Source: Mytilisepta virgata
Lineage: Eukaryota; Mollusca; Bivalvia; Mytilida; Mytilidae
Reading direction: 5' to 3'
DNA: 64,000 bases
Assembly (NCBI GenBank): GCA_028015205.1
Contig: CM051521.1
Coordinates: forward strand, 93,658,513 to 93,722,512
Shown here piece after piece: positions 26,601 to 34,600 of the stretch. How positions within the stretch are numbered: the first letter of the stretch is position 1; the number at the start of each line of letters is the position of its first letter. Position numbers and translations under genes: made by a program. Under the pieces are notes generated by a model. The model had not been told where the DNA came from, did not search any database, and worked only from the letters and a program-made list of their open reading frames with translations.

Positions 26601-28780
26601 AGACTTGTTCTAGGATTGAACTGTCATAAATGGTTTTGGGGTAGAACCGTTCAGAATGGGTCTAGAGTAGAACCGTCAGAATGGGTCTAGAGTAGAACCG
26701 TCCTGATTGGTTCTAGGATAGAACTGTCATAAATAGTTCTATATAAGGACACACCCTGTTATAAAAGATTCTAAAGCTGTCAGGATTACAGTTCTATAGC
26801 CTTTCTAGAATCTGACAGTTTAGGACAGATCTAATATTAGTATCTTTGGATTGTTATTTTGAAACTCCTGGGATGATGCCTCTGCTGGTGGACCCTAGGT
26901 TCCCGAGGGTATTCGCCAACCCAGTCGTCAGACTTGTCTGACATGATTATTCATTGGTTTGTTACAGAAATTACCAGTATTTAGCAAAATTCAAAAATAA
27001 TAGAAATACTAAGGGTTCATTCCTTGTATTGCACATGGTAGATCTCCTTATCTAAAATCTGGCTTCCTATTCCGGTATGTTTGGTTGAGTACTTCTTGTT
27101 TAATATAAGTTTGGTTTTTGGTCTTCCAAATGTTTCGGTTTTAATGCTGCTGATGAGAGGTAACCTCTTGAAATGCGTCGTATACAGCATAGTATAAATT
27201 TACTATATCTAATACAAGAATCTTTGGATTGTTATTTCTAAAGAGAGGTTAGAACTGAACCTTACTGTACATTCCTCAAGCATTTCAGGCTTCGTCAATT
27301 TTTCAAAATGTATTCATTTTTTGGATGATACGAGCATTCAAGGCACATGGTTTTACCAGATAACGTTTTTATGACAGAGGATGGTTCTACCAGATAACGT
27401 TTTTATGACAGAGGATGAACTCAATAAAAAGGCTGACTGTACATATATTGAAAGAGTGCATACATATGTACTAAAATGGTATAAATTTTGATCAATTGTT
27501 GAAATGGTTCCCTATGAAAATCAGCTAAAGAACACAGAAGACAGATGATAAAGTAAATAAAAGTCGGGAGAAAAGAACAATGACATAGAGAACAGATAAT
27601 ACATAGACATAAACAAAATAAATACATTTATTACTTAATAATTAAAACATTCAGTATGACATCACAAAAAAACTCAAGCAATAGCATTTCAAACTTTCAA
27701 AAACGAATTGGATTTCTGCATGTCCCCGTGTTGTCAAGCAAGTATAATGTAACGTAACTGTCGTCGGTACATGTACATATAGTAAATCTATCGTAAATTG
27801 ACACTGTGATCGATATATTTTTTTTTAATGTGAACAATACAAATTATTTTTTTACAATTTTTAGGCATTTGAATTTACTTAAGTTGATAGTTATGAAAAC
27901 ACAATATTCCTTAAGCTTTTGATATAAAAAAAAGACACCTACAGTACTATCTCCGAATCTTATATAACTTCTGTGTTTTCGGTTCAGGTCAAGACGAAAG
28001 AAGAGCAAGTATAGGAACATTTCAAATCAGCCTAGCATTCATACAAAATTCCAACAAGATTACACGGGAATACAAATGGTTTCTTTTCCAGACGGAAGTG
28101 TAAACGATTCATTCGGTAACCGAAGTAAATGTGATACGGATGAAATGTGGAATGAACCACCGATAAATCGATTTGATGATTCACAAGATAACGAATCAAA
28201 TCCGTACTCCGTTGCAAAACCAGCTGTGACTGATGAAATTGAGGAAAACAGCCAACGTAACATTGCGAATGGGGTTTTTCCTGATAAAGAAGATACATGT
28301 ATAAACCACTATAAAACAAATCCCCAAAATGAACCGGAAAGCAATGTATTAAGTGATGCAGAAAATCCGTACATGTATTCGAAAGAAGGTGAATATGAGA
28401 GTACGAAGGCTGAAATTGAAGAAAATAGCCCATATAGCACTGCGAATGGAGTTTTGTCTGGAAAAGAAGATGAAAAGAACCCCCAAAAGGACACCGAAAG
28501 CGATGTTTTTATTGATGCAGAAAATCCTTACAAGGATTCGAAAGAAGATGAATATGACAGTACATTTTATAGTCGACGTAAAGAGAGGAATGAGGGATTA
28601 TATGATAGATGTACTAGAAGTACGTACGACACCACTAGCCATGTTACGAAATGCAAACAGTATGACGAAAATGACGCGTACGACCATTTTATTGGGACAA
28701 AAACTGTAGACAATTATGAAATGGTTACAAGAAATAATACAATTGTTAACGATGACACTTATGGCACAGGTACAAATTGA
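5594..28780 (+). CDS. Type I membrane receptor with four galactose-lectin-like domains (8 exons)
   Basis: Joining 5594-5657, 8166-8408, 12009-12317, 13724-14023, 20907-21155, 24003-24122, 25716-25791 and 27988-28780 gives one open frame of 717 codons plus stop. Every junction has GT/AG and the phases match (1,1,1,1,1,1,2). Order: signal peptide (about 1-18), four Cys-rich domains (about 22-102, 103-205, 206-305, 306-388) each ending in a hydrophobic stretch plus aromatic-x-C or YxC like SUEL/rhamnose-binding lectins, a Ser/Thr stalk (389-428), one membrane segment (about 429-451), a basic stop-transfer KRSRRKKSKYR, and a 264-residue tail with 17 tyrosines. Numerous N-x-S/T sequons mark the first part as extracellular. 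I know no named protein with this layout. Inference: a cell-surface recognition receptor signalling through tyrosine phosphorylation. The lectin assignment is remote; sugar-binding residues were not identified. Confidence 0.82.
5981..6870 (+). repeat. Bivalve-type interspersed repeat with ~150 bp degenerate units (intron 1)
   Basis: It starts with a CGTCCGTC/CTGTCTGTCC run and continues with at least five degenerate units, each beginning close to CCAA(A/C)TGAACTGAAACTTGG (about 6,053, 6,199, 6,414, 6,566, 6,728) and including a GACCTTTATAAAGTTTGG-like segment and an ATGGCC/CGCCATGAAC stretch. Related structures lie at 17,758-18,545 and, inverted, at 41,610-42,240. No coding capacity. It sits in the receptor's first intron. 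Confidence 0.75.
6969..7324. mobile_element. MITE-like element with ~20 bp terminal inverted repeats
   Basis: AATGTCCCCTTATTCTGCGC at the left end is mirrored by GCGCAGAATTAGGGGACATT at about 7,303-7,322, one mismatch in twenty. The inside (~315 bp) has an open minus-strand frame (7,022-7,228) without recognisable domains. A further terminus-like GCGCAGATATTGGGGAC lies at about 7,501-7,518. The parent superfamily is unknown and no clear target duplication was seen. Confidence 0.55.
8166..8408 (+). CDS. Receptor exon 2: lectin-like domain 1
   Basis: Acceptor TTCACAG, donor CAG|GTACCA, both phase 1. Cysteines fall in the order PNC, ESC, NFC, FIC and the closing INISFYC, which resembles the end of a Gal-lectin domain. 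Sequons include NET, NFS, NES, NKS and NIS. The exon lies 2.5 kb downstream of the signal peptide exon. Confidence 0.75.
8680..10220 (+). repeat. Interspersed repeat with ~130 bp units, interrupted by a purine-rich insert (intron 2)
   Basis: It begins AGTCCCCTACCGGCAACG, then has recurring units with GTAAGTGAGCTTATAATGAT and GAGAGTTATxGCCATTGGAAAT (about 8,799, 8,937, 9,099 and 10,125). A ~0.9 kb segment (9,157-10,073) splits the third unit from the last. A closing stretch near 10,160-10,215 has the GTCCATATGTCTTCGTCCG type of ending. No coding capacity beyond low-complexity frames. Confidence 0.55.
9157..10073. repeat. Segment bounded by a ~25 bp inverted repeat, with purine-only tracts
   Basis: AGGGGGTGGAAAGGG near 9,162 is mirrored by CCCTTTCCACCCCCT near 10,053. 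Just inside each border lie purine-only repeats built on GGGCGGGAGAAAGGAGAGA (9,182-9,285 and 10,009-10,046), both reading purine on the + strand. Such tracts can form triplex or slipped structures. The middle 700 bp shows nothing coding. Confidence 0.6.
12009..12317 (+). CDS. Receptor exon 3: lectin-like domain 2
   Basis: Acceptor TTTTTTAG, donor GAAG|GTAACT, phase 1-1. It encodes about 103 residues with cysteines at DSC, YKC, DNC, TNC, MEC, TSC, MNC, PGC and the closing NASYIC. It is richer in cysteine than the other domains and reads like the same fold with additional disulfides. Confidence 0.75.
13724..14023 (+). CDS. Receptor exon 4: lectin-like domain 3
   Basis: Acceptor ATTTCAG, donor AATG|GTATGT, phase 1-1. 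This is the domain most like SUEL/rhamnose-binding lectins: NC followed by VINITHISAGQRNHKC, then YQACNGRHNC, LNC and the closing FVVYIC. It supports the family reading of the other three. Confidence 0.8.
14428..14669 (+). pseudogene. Two decayed tandem copies of a lectin-type half exon
   Basis: A ~92 bp block (14,428-14,519 and 14,578-14,669) occurs twice with only a few differences. Each begins with an acceptor-like TTATTTCAG, and read in phase 1 gives EFNCNQELKVR then ITAKSSYKRKYWC in copy 2, matching the NC...HKC segment of domain 3. Copy 1 has one extra base and hits a stop after VTRKK. Both end without a donor in the right phase. They look like relics of an additional domain exon. Upstream, 14,301-14,427 is a related block also present at 16.8 kb. 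Confidence 0.6.
16628..16734 (-). repeat. Fragment of the A block of the A-B-A repeat
   Basis: The minus strand matches the first ~110 bp of the A block (ATACTATGCTGTATACGACG and AAGGAGTTACCTCTCATCAG). It lies in the long intron of the receptor gene, just 5' of the third decayed exon block. Confidence 0.8.
16844..16985 (+). pseudogene. Third copy of the decayed lectin-type exon block
   Basis: About 140 bp match 14,340-14,480: TATCAAAATAAAGTGATTCT, the TTTAAAAGAATTGTGTTATT stretch, the acceptor and the start of the half exon (DFNCNQELKVRVT). The match ends at about 16,980, after which reading hits a stop. The flanks differ from the first copy, so this is a separate segmental duplication within the same intron. 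Confidence 0.6.
17758..18545 (+). repeat. Bivalve-type interspersed repeat, second copy (intron 4)
   Basis: It starts with AAGGGCAAGGTGAGCTATTG and has four units with GCCAATTGAA(A/G)-like starts (about 17,808, 17,966, 18,142 and 18,305), each followed by GTCTTTxxxTxGTCTTCTTT and AAGATGGCCGCC-like text. The structure parallels the 5,981-6,870 copy but the sequences are clearly divergent. Confidence 0.7.
18546..20906. other. Rest of long intron: short dispersed repeats only
   Basis: AT-rich. Two short blocks recur elsewhere: GGGTGAGACTTTTCTGTCTT (19,225) matches 14,860, and the GGGGGATCAAAAGAAGGTGG text near 19,670 matches 18,885. A minus-strand ATCAxxTAGATGCCAA motif recurs at 19,340 and 19,805. 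No exon-like frame with splice sites was found before exon 5. Confidence 0.4.
20907..21155 (+). CDS. Receptor exon 5: lectin-like domain 4
   Basis: Acceptor CGTTTTCAG, donor GACC|GTAAGT, phase 1-1. It encodes SPC, FSC, then IEIQTITFFPEDIYC, ITRCNNTNC, DEC and the closing LRISYTC. The cysteine spacing agrees with exon 4. The preceding intron (14,024-20,906) is the longest and holds the decayed exon copies. Confidence 0.78.
21985..22385 (-). mobile_element. Penelope-like element, 3' end fragment
   Basis: The minus strand matches the 3' part of the element at 54,360-55,485: the LLDRYE/GRHHDLVDRY-type coding end, the GGTGGGGTCCATGTTGTTCA block, the TTTAATTGTAGTGCATGTAT block and the TCCTTCGAATATCCC terminus. 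Only the last ~400 bp are present. It lies in the intron between receptor exons 5 and 6. Confidence 0.7.
22640..23150 (+). mobile_element. Divergent Penelope-like reverse transcriptase relic
   Basis: The + strand has VSYLDVEID, NFPFLSSNG and SAAYGVYISQ in the order found in the other copies of this family, but with many stops. A tail with CTTGCCCTTCCGGCGCACTT follows near 23,057. It is more decayed than, and of a different subfamily from, the adjacent minus-strand fragment. Confidence 0.5.
24003..24122 (+). CDS. Receptor exon 6: Ser/Thr-rich stalk
   Basis: A phase 1-1 exon between acceptor CTTTAATAG and donor TTAT|GTAAAT. It encodes about 40 residues dominated by Ser, Thr and charged residues (TSDSIDSTMSSERTIDSSEV) with no cysteine, a likely O-glycosylated membrane-proximal stalk. 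The weak polypyrimidine tract makes this the least certain exon, but leaving it out loses no frame, so it may be alternatively used. Confidence 0.6.
24672..24830 (-). mobile_element. Penelope-like element terminus
   Basis: About 155 bp on the minus strand repeat the terminal block of the family (GGTCCATGTTGTTCATATGT through TCCTTCGGATATCCC). No coding part remains. It is directly followed by a divergent + strand tail of the same broad family (24,960-25,245). Confidence 0.7.
24960..25245 (+). mobile_element. Divergent retroelement tail (same broad family)
   Basis: CTTACCCTTCCGGAGTACCAG resembles the block after the coding end in the other copies (CTTCCGGAGCACCTGAGT at 33,040). Then comes TTTAGTTTATCTCATGTTTT and an ending near GTCATTTCGGTATGCC. 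No coding part is left. Confidence 0.35.
25716..25791 (+). CDS. Receptor exon 7: transmembrane segment
   Basis: A 76 nt exon between acceptor GTTTCAG and donor AAAAG|GTAAAA. It enters in phase 1 and leaves in phase 2. It reads LIIAGISAGVGLVFLFAFIF then CCIK, a single ~23-residue membrane helix. A second acceptor-like AG 14 nt inside (TTGCAG) would break the frame. Confidence 0.8.
26096..26830 (+). repeat. Element carrying an array of palindromic minisatellite units (intron 7)
   Basis: Ends are marked by AATTCTGTCAGGACAG (left) and CTGACAGTTTAGGACAG (right). Between them are two arrays (26,113-26,165 and 26,505-26,755) of ~33 bp units around GGTTCTAGGGTAGAACCG, in which GGTTCTA and TAGAACC pair with a 3 nt loop. 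A ~300 bp AT-rich spacer separates the arrays. The inverted copy at 57,160-57,770 keeps the same order. No coding capacity. Confidence 0.75.
26829..27236 (-). repeat. A-B-A interspersed repeat, second full copy (intron 7)
   Basis: On the minus strand an A block (27,236-27,070), the middle B block with the palindrome (26,927-26,942) and the first ~35 bp of a second A block follow each other, abutting the palindromic minisatellite element. Divergence from the copy at 1,587 is low, which suggests fairly recent activity or duplication. Confidence 0.8.
27988..28780 (+). CDS. Receptor exon 8: tyrosine-rich cytoplasmic tail
   Basis: Acceptor CGGTTCAG, then phase 2 entry completing an arginine codon, and an open frame of 264 residues to TGA at 28,778-28,780. 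It starts with a Lys/Arg cluster and contains 17 tyrosines, many in acidic settings (GEYEST, DEYDST, DNYEMV) and three NPY motifs. Two related ~55-residue modules lie in tandem within it. No catalytic domain is recognisable, so signalling would depend on recruited partners. Confidence 0.82.
28235..28564 (+). repeat. Duplicated ~55-residue module in the cytoplasmic tail
   Basis: Unit 1 (28,235-28,405) begins EIEENSQRNIANGVF and ends DAENPYMYSKEGEYEST. Unit 2 (28,412-28,564) begins EIEENSPYSTANGVL and ends DAENPYKDSKEDEYDST. The DNA repeats too, with a shift of 177 bp. Unit 2 lacks six residues in the middle. Each unit carries an ENPY and an acidic EYxST site, so the duplication doubled the number of candidate docking tyrosines. 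Confidence 0.85.
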
Positions 28781-28951
28781 CACATTTGTCTAATGCAAAC
28801 TTACTAACAATATTAACATGTTGATAAATAATCGAGGTTATCTTTCTTACATCTATATAACATTTAAAAAAAAGAAACCATCTCATTTTCCATAATGGTT
28901 TGAGTTTAATTTTTATAGATATACATTTTCTCCTGGAACAAAGGAATACAA

Positions 28952-28957
28952 AATAAA
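28952..28957 (+). promoter_or_regulatory. Candidate polyadenylation signal of the receptor gene
   Basis: AATAAA occurs 172 nt after the stop codon. It is the first canonical hexamer downstream, but the region is AT-rich, so chance occurrence is possible. Confidence 0.4.
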
Positions 28958-31534
28958 GGACATAAACTATTTTTTTGCTTCCATCTGTCTATTTTACGAT
29001 AATTAATCTGACAGCGTTCATATTATATGGTGGCAAAGTTCATAATATTACAAAGCAAAATTGATGTGACAGCAAGCAGGGGGTACATAGTGTAATAACT
29101 GGATTTTCAACAGCTGTTTTGTTTGGTCCTCTGGCAGAACTGTATAACCTTATTCTTCGGCTTCAAGCAACATCTCAGTTCTCGACTCAAATAAAACAGC
29201 TGTTGTCCTCGTAACTAGTCGGCTACTAGTTATTGTTGTTGTTAAATGAAAAGGAAGCTAACTGAAGATAAGAGGTCGTCTGTGTCATGCTTTTCTTATA
29301 AGCACATACTTTAATTATTAAGTAAATAAATCAATTATATAATATACAAAGTAAAATGGTTACAGAAAGATTTGCATTAAAAAATAATTACATATGTACA
29401 TGTCTGTGGAATGCTTAGTCTCAGATGAATTCACGAAGTAAAATTCTGACATTCCACGACAAAAATGTCTGGAAAAAGCTGCTCGTTTGATGTCGAAGGA
29501 ATATGGCTTGGATCCGTGAACACAATTCCACCAAAGTTTGGTCTCAATTGTCAAAGTAAATTAATAGAACATTTTAAAATAATTTTGTTGATTTGAAAAA
29601 AAATTATTCATTAACGACATCCATAATGGCTCAAAGTTCGAGATTTTTATCAACTCAATTTATATAGAAAATGTGCCGAGGAAATTTTGATACTCTTGTA
29701 GACCACAAGCAATGGTATCGCCTCAGGAATAGTAAAAATAACTCGGATACTAAATCTGTTGTGTTAAAATCACATTTCAGGTTCTTTTAATCAATTTTCT
29801 TCTTCAATTTCATTTTTCATGTTTGTACATAATTTGATTTGAACACTAGAAAGGCATAAATCAGTCCTAATTGTTATTCTGTCATTAGGAAATTAATCTC
29901 CATTGGAATTTTATCTTCAATATTTAGACAGATATAAGTTTATAACAAATATCAATTTCTCAACAATGACTGGTGTCGATTTAAGCATTATATAATTACA
30001 AATATCGTTTTTATACAAAATGCATTTATTTATTTTGATTAGTTTTTATAGTGTAAATAACCAAATATTTTCTTCCTGAAGCTCAGGTTTAAGTTTCTAT
30101 TCATTCTTCCTAGACGTAGAGGCTTCAAACATTACTTTTCTGTTTTCGGCATTTTAACAACGTACATACAGTTTATGGTGGTGATTAAAATGTCAATTAA
30201 AAGTCTGACAAAATGTCGATTCCAGCAATTCTTGAACTACTTTATAACATAGCAATCATTCCTTAAATCCTAATAAATAGCTTGACGAAAATGCATGCTA
30301 CGAAAGTAATACCTTTGTAAAGGTTAAAACTGAATTTAGATCAATACTTCTATGAATATATTTTCTGTAATTTATATTCGGATGACTGTAAATTAAACTT
30401 AAACTTCTTGTCTAATTAACTGAAATTGAAGTTTTCAAGTTAACAATGAATTTAGAGTCGATGAAAAATGAAACCTTGTGACAGGAGAAATTGGATCTTC
30501 ATCACAAGTCTAACTTTTATTTCCTAATATAAATTCGAAAATATCAAGTCTATGATGTCACATTTTTCAGTTTTTTAATATCAAAAGGAGTAGGGACAAT
30601 TCCCCGTGTATTTATTACACCCATAACCATTAAATTTTTAATCTTAAATATTTACCTACTTTTTATCGTAAACGATTGAATTCAATGCATTTTTAAGGTA
30701 AAAATTTAATGCTTTATAATAAACATGTTAAAGCTTTCTAAAAATCTTGTACATGTATATAAGCAATTTGGGTCAACATGCATCACTTTTTGGAATATTG
30801 CCAATAGAACCAAAATCATTATAATCTCACTTACAGTCAGAAATTCGTTCTTTCACATTGTAAAACTGTCTTAAAGAGGTTTATTTTGTAAATAGTGTTA
30901 AAACGGTCTACCAAAGTGATTTTGAAGTAAAAGAAACATTTATAAGAATTTACTTGTGGGTTTTTATTAGCAAATATGTAGAGACCACATACCAAGCTAT
31001 GCCTGCAGAGATTTTGAAAGGTTTTAGCCGACATTTTGAAAATGCCCTAGAAGTGAAATAAATACAGGTGTAAATGGCCCTACTTCTTTATTATTAAAAC
31101 GCATGCGCAGCATAACTGCAAAACAAGTGCGATATTATTCAAAAAAATGTAGTTTACAGTCTTATTATTAAACAGAACGACTGCGGTCGAGTTGACTTAT
31201 TGCCATACTACTGGAAGCAAAGTTTTATATTCATAACAATACTGAAAAATTATGTTTTTTAATATAACTTGTTATTAGTGTTGTCCTGATGAGTTCTTTA
31301 TATCATGTAGCTTTATAATGTAAAAAGGACCAATGATCTTTATAGTTATCACAATGATGTCTGGGGAACCTTTTATTAATAATAAATCTTCCAGACAGAC
31401 AAATTAATTGGCCTACGACAAACTTTACTGTACAACGTAGCAACTTCTTCTGACAGTTAATCTCAATTTCTCATAATAGTTTTTTTTTTGTAATTTCATA
31501 ATAATTTATACAACGTGTATTAATATTAATAAGC

Positions 31535-31537
<3 letters not shown>
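28958..31537. other. Gene-free AT-rich stretch downstream of the receptor gene
   Basis: Short frames on both strands only, none with recognisable domains or convincing splice borders. A short GTTGTTGTT run lies at 29,235-29,245. Nothing else is supported. Confidence 0.4.

Positions 31538-31618
<81 letters not shown>
31538..31618. repeat. (AT)n microsatellite, ~80 bp
   Basis: An uninterrupted run of about 40 AT dinucleotides, followed by GTGTGTATATA. Such runs are length-variable and can extrude cruciforms. Confidence 0.97.
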
Positions 31619-31620
<2 letters not shown>

Positions 31621-32215
31621 TGTGTATATACTGAGTTCGGTAAACAAGTAGACATCCGTCTATCTTCTAATATGATGCTAGAGTAAAAATAAGTGTATGT
31701 AGATGTAGTTAATCATATGGAAAGTTCTTATTGGTGCTTTTTCTATATCCTTACATTTTCCCTTTTGTGTAAATTCCAATTCCTGACATGTATTATATGA
31801 AAAATAGGCTGCAGGCTCCTTTGACGCTCACTGGATTTAAATTGTGAATGTACAACGACAATAAAGAGGTGTTAAAAAATCGTAAAACACAAGCCCTTAT
31901 TATTTGGTTGCTTTTCTGGCGATTTTTATTTCAGTAACACTGACTGTATTAGTTGAATATAGAAATTGGACACATATTTGCAAAAACTATAAAAAAAAAA
32001 AAAAAAATTCTAAGGACTATTCCACCAAGGAATGATTTCAATTTCCCTTGACATTTCAAAATCCGGACATAATGTATAAAACTACCAAAGGACTATTCCA
32101 CCAAAGTTTTATCCCATTTAGTTTAAGAAGAGAACGGATTAAAATAAAATTTTACGACGGAAAATAAACACGTGACCTATGGACACATGTTGGATCAGTT
32201 GATTTAAACAAACAT

Positions 32216-33216
32216 TTGATTTCTCTACCCTCTATACTACCATTCCTCATTCACAACTGAAGAAGAAGTTCAAAAATCTAATCCATCGATGCTTTAAAAA
32301 TAAAAATGGCAACAGCAGATACATATACCTTGTCATTCGTAGAGATAAATCATACATATTTGTTCAATTTTGTGGACGTGGTTTCCAACAGACTATTTGC
32401 ATTCCTATCGACACTAATTGTGTGCCACCCCTGTCCGACTTCCTTGGCGGTCTTCTTAAGGAAAAACAGAAGATGCATATATGTTAGACCGTACCTTTAA
32501 ATTCAGTTTTCTCTATGAAGACGATGTTTTTTCACTCAAAAATTCATGTTTTGGGAATTTCTTGCATCTCATCTATCCCAGTGAGCTCAAAATTAGGGAT
32601 ACCACAGACACTTCCAAGTCTGCACCTTATCTTGACCTTAACCTCGACATTGACACCAGAGCAAGGCTGAATACAAAACTTTACGACAAACGGGATGATT
32701 TTGACATTTCAATCGTCAAATTCCCCATTTTTGAGCGGCAACATTCCAGAAGCGCCAGCGTATGGAGTGTATATTTCACAACTCACACGTTATTCCAGAG
32801 CTTGTGACATATACATTGACTTCCTGCAGGATAGCTCCTGGCAGCTAAGTTACTGATGCAGGGGTATGTTGCTCCTAAGTTGCAGTCATCCTTATTAACG
32901 TTTCATGGACTTCATCTTGACTTGGTTGAAAGGTATGAAAAAAACCGTTTTCCAAATAAAAATGGACTTGTTCCATTTACGTTGTCCCTTGACATCGCTA
33001 GCATGACGGGTTGTACTGCAGGAAGCAGAGACTGCTTACTCTTCCGGAGCACCTGAGTCTACCTCCTGTTTTTGGGTTGTCATATGTTTTAAGTTTTTAA
33101 CTGTAGTGTTTGTATTTTTTTTTGGTCTTTTCTTCGTTGTTCTCTGGACTTTGTCAGTTGTTTTCGATTTTCCAATCCTTCGAAGATTCCTTTGATATTT
33201 CTTGACTTTACTTTCA
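32216..33216 (+). mobile_element. Penelope-like reverse transcriptase element, dead copy
   Basis: The copy aligns over its length with 54,360-55,485: the ATTCCTCATTCACAACTGAA start, the GGCAACAGCAGATACATA block, the polymerase segment read in several frames (FGNFLHLIYPSELKIRDTTD, YLDLNLDIDT, KLYDKRDDFD), and the terminal block ending TCGAAGATTCC near 33,190. The catalytic box is YEDD where the 59.6 kb copy has YIDD. Part of the finger/palm region after NHTYLF is missing. Assignment to Penelope-like elements rests on the overall RT motif pattern and is inferred. Confidence 0.65.
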
Positions 33217-33728
33217 AACACTGATTATAAGGAAGGAATTAGTGCAGATTTATCTACATATATACCCAGGCCTTTATTTTCTAGATTGGTTGTTGTTTTT
33301 CTACGATTTTGTATTTGGTTTCGTTCGGCTTGTATATTTTGTACAGTTAAGTCGTTTTATCCCCTTTTGACAGCTCACCATTTCCATTTATTTTCCTTGT
33401 TTTCTAATACAGCTTTACACCTCTTCCTTTTGAAACCGATTCAGGTTTCAATGTGATCTTCTATGCTGAGGCAGCTTTTCTAGCATTAAGTTGTTAAGAT
33501 TTCCTATTGCCAAGATTTTCATTATATAAGATAATAAGCACATATTTATAACACTTCGTAGCGGAATTCCCCACGGTGTTGGTCAATATGTGGCCATAGC
33601 ACGAATTCCAGGATCTATACAAATGTATCACTCTAACAGGTACAAAAAATTAAAACAAAGATTCAGTTTGTATGTTAGATGTACAAAATGTAAATTATGA
33701 ACGTAAACAAACACATATTCTTAACCTA

Positions 33729-33856
33729 AACCGATATCCATGTATTTCAGCAGTAAGAACATGTAGAAAAAGAAATACTACAAAATATCTCTAACCGATA
33801 TCCATGTATTTCAGCAGTAAGAACATGTAGAAAAAGAAATACTACAAAATATCTCT
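33729..33856 (+). repeat. Perfect 64 bp tandem duplication
   Basis: AACCGATATCCATGTATTTC through AAATATCTCT occurs twice head to tail with a 64 bp period and no visible mismatch, so the event is recent. It could also be an assembly artefact. Confidence 0.9.
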
Positions 33857-33899
33857 AATTACCTGAAAGTTTATAGGTAAAAAAAATCTGAATGACTCT

Positions 33900-34600
33900 T
33901 CCTACCACAGAGGCGTAAATCGGTCTATATGGAAATATATTATGCTGGTATCTCTACAGTATGTCAATCTCAGTTATTTAAAGCTATAGTTACTTGAATA
34001 TTGTAAAGAGTACAAACTATTGATATATTTCTGTCAATTATAAGGAACACCAGTTGGCTTTGATAGGTTATATCGAACTAAGTGCATACAAATTTTTTTC
34101 ATCGTTTGTATCCAGGATCTGTTTATTATCTACGGAAATCAAAAGTCTGAAGTAAGGAACACCGGTAGGTCTTTCTACCCTGAAACTTAGATGACTGTTT
34201 TATTTGACATTCCTCACATAGAGACGTCACTCGTCCTATTGGAGGAATGCTGGTATCTGTATATGTCAATCTATAAGATTAGTTTTTTTGGATACAATAA
34301 GCCTGTGAACTATTCATTTATTCCTATATGATTACATGTATCAGGAATATTTATTCCTGTGGGTAAAATGTTGGCATTCATACGATGAAAGGTGTCCTTA
34401 ACTCCAAAAGGAAGTGCTTTCATGTATATATTCTATATATTTTTCTTCAACTTTTGTATTGATGATCTGTTCATTGTCTACGGAAATCAAATGTCTGAAA
34501 TGAGTTTTTATTGTTGTTATACAAGGAACATCTCTAGGTCTTTTTACTCTGGTACGTAGACGATTTTTGTTTTTATCTAAAAACGTCCTCTCACATCTGA
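33900..34600. repeat. Degenerate repeated blocks, non-coding
   Basis: Text such as GGAACACCGGTAGGTCTTTC, CTACGGAAATCAAAAGTCTG and GGTATCTxTAxAGTATGTCAATCT returns two or three times with drift (34,043/34,155/34,525; 34,135/34,480; 33,945/34,250). No frame or domain can be read. Confidence 0.5.

Noticed and set aside
28032..28494. Overlapping minus-strand frames opposite receptor exon 8
   Set aside because: They are antisense shadows of the strongly supported tail exon.
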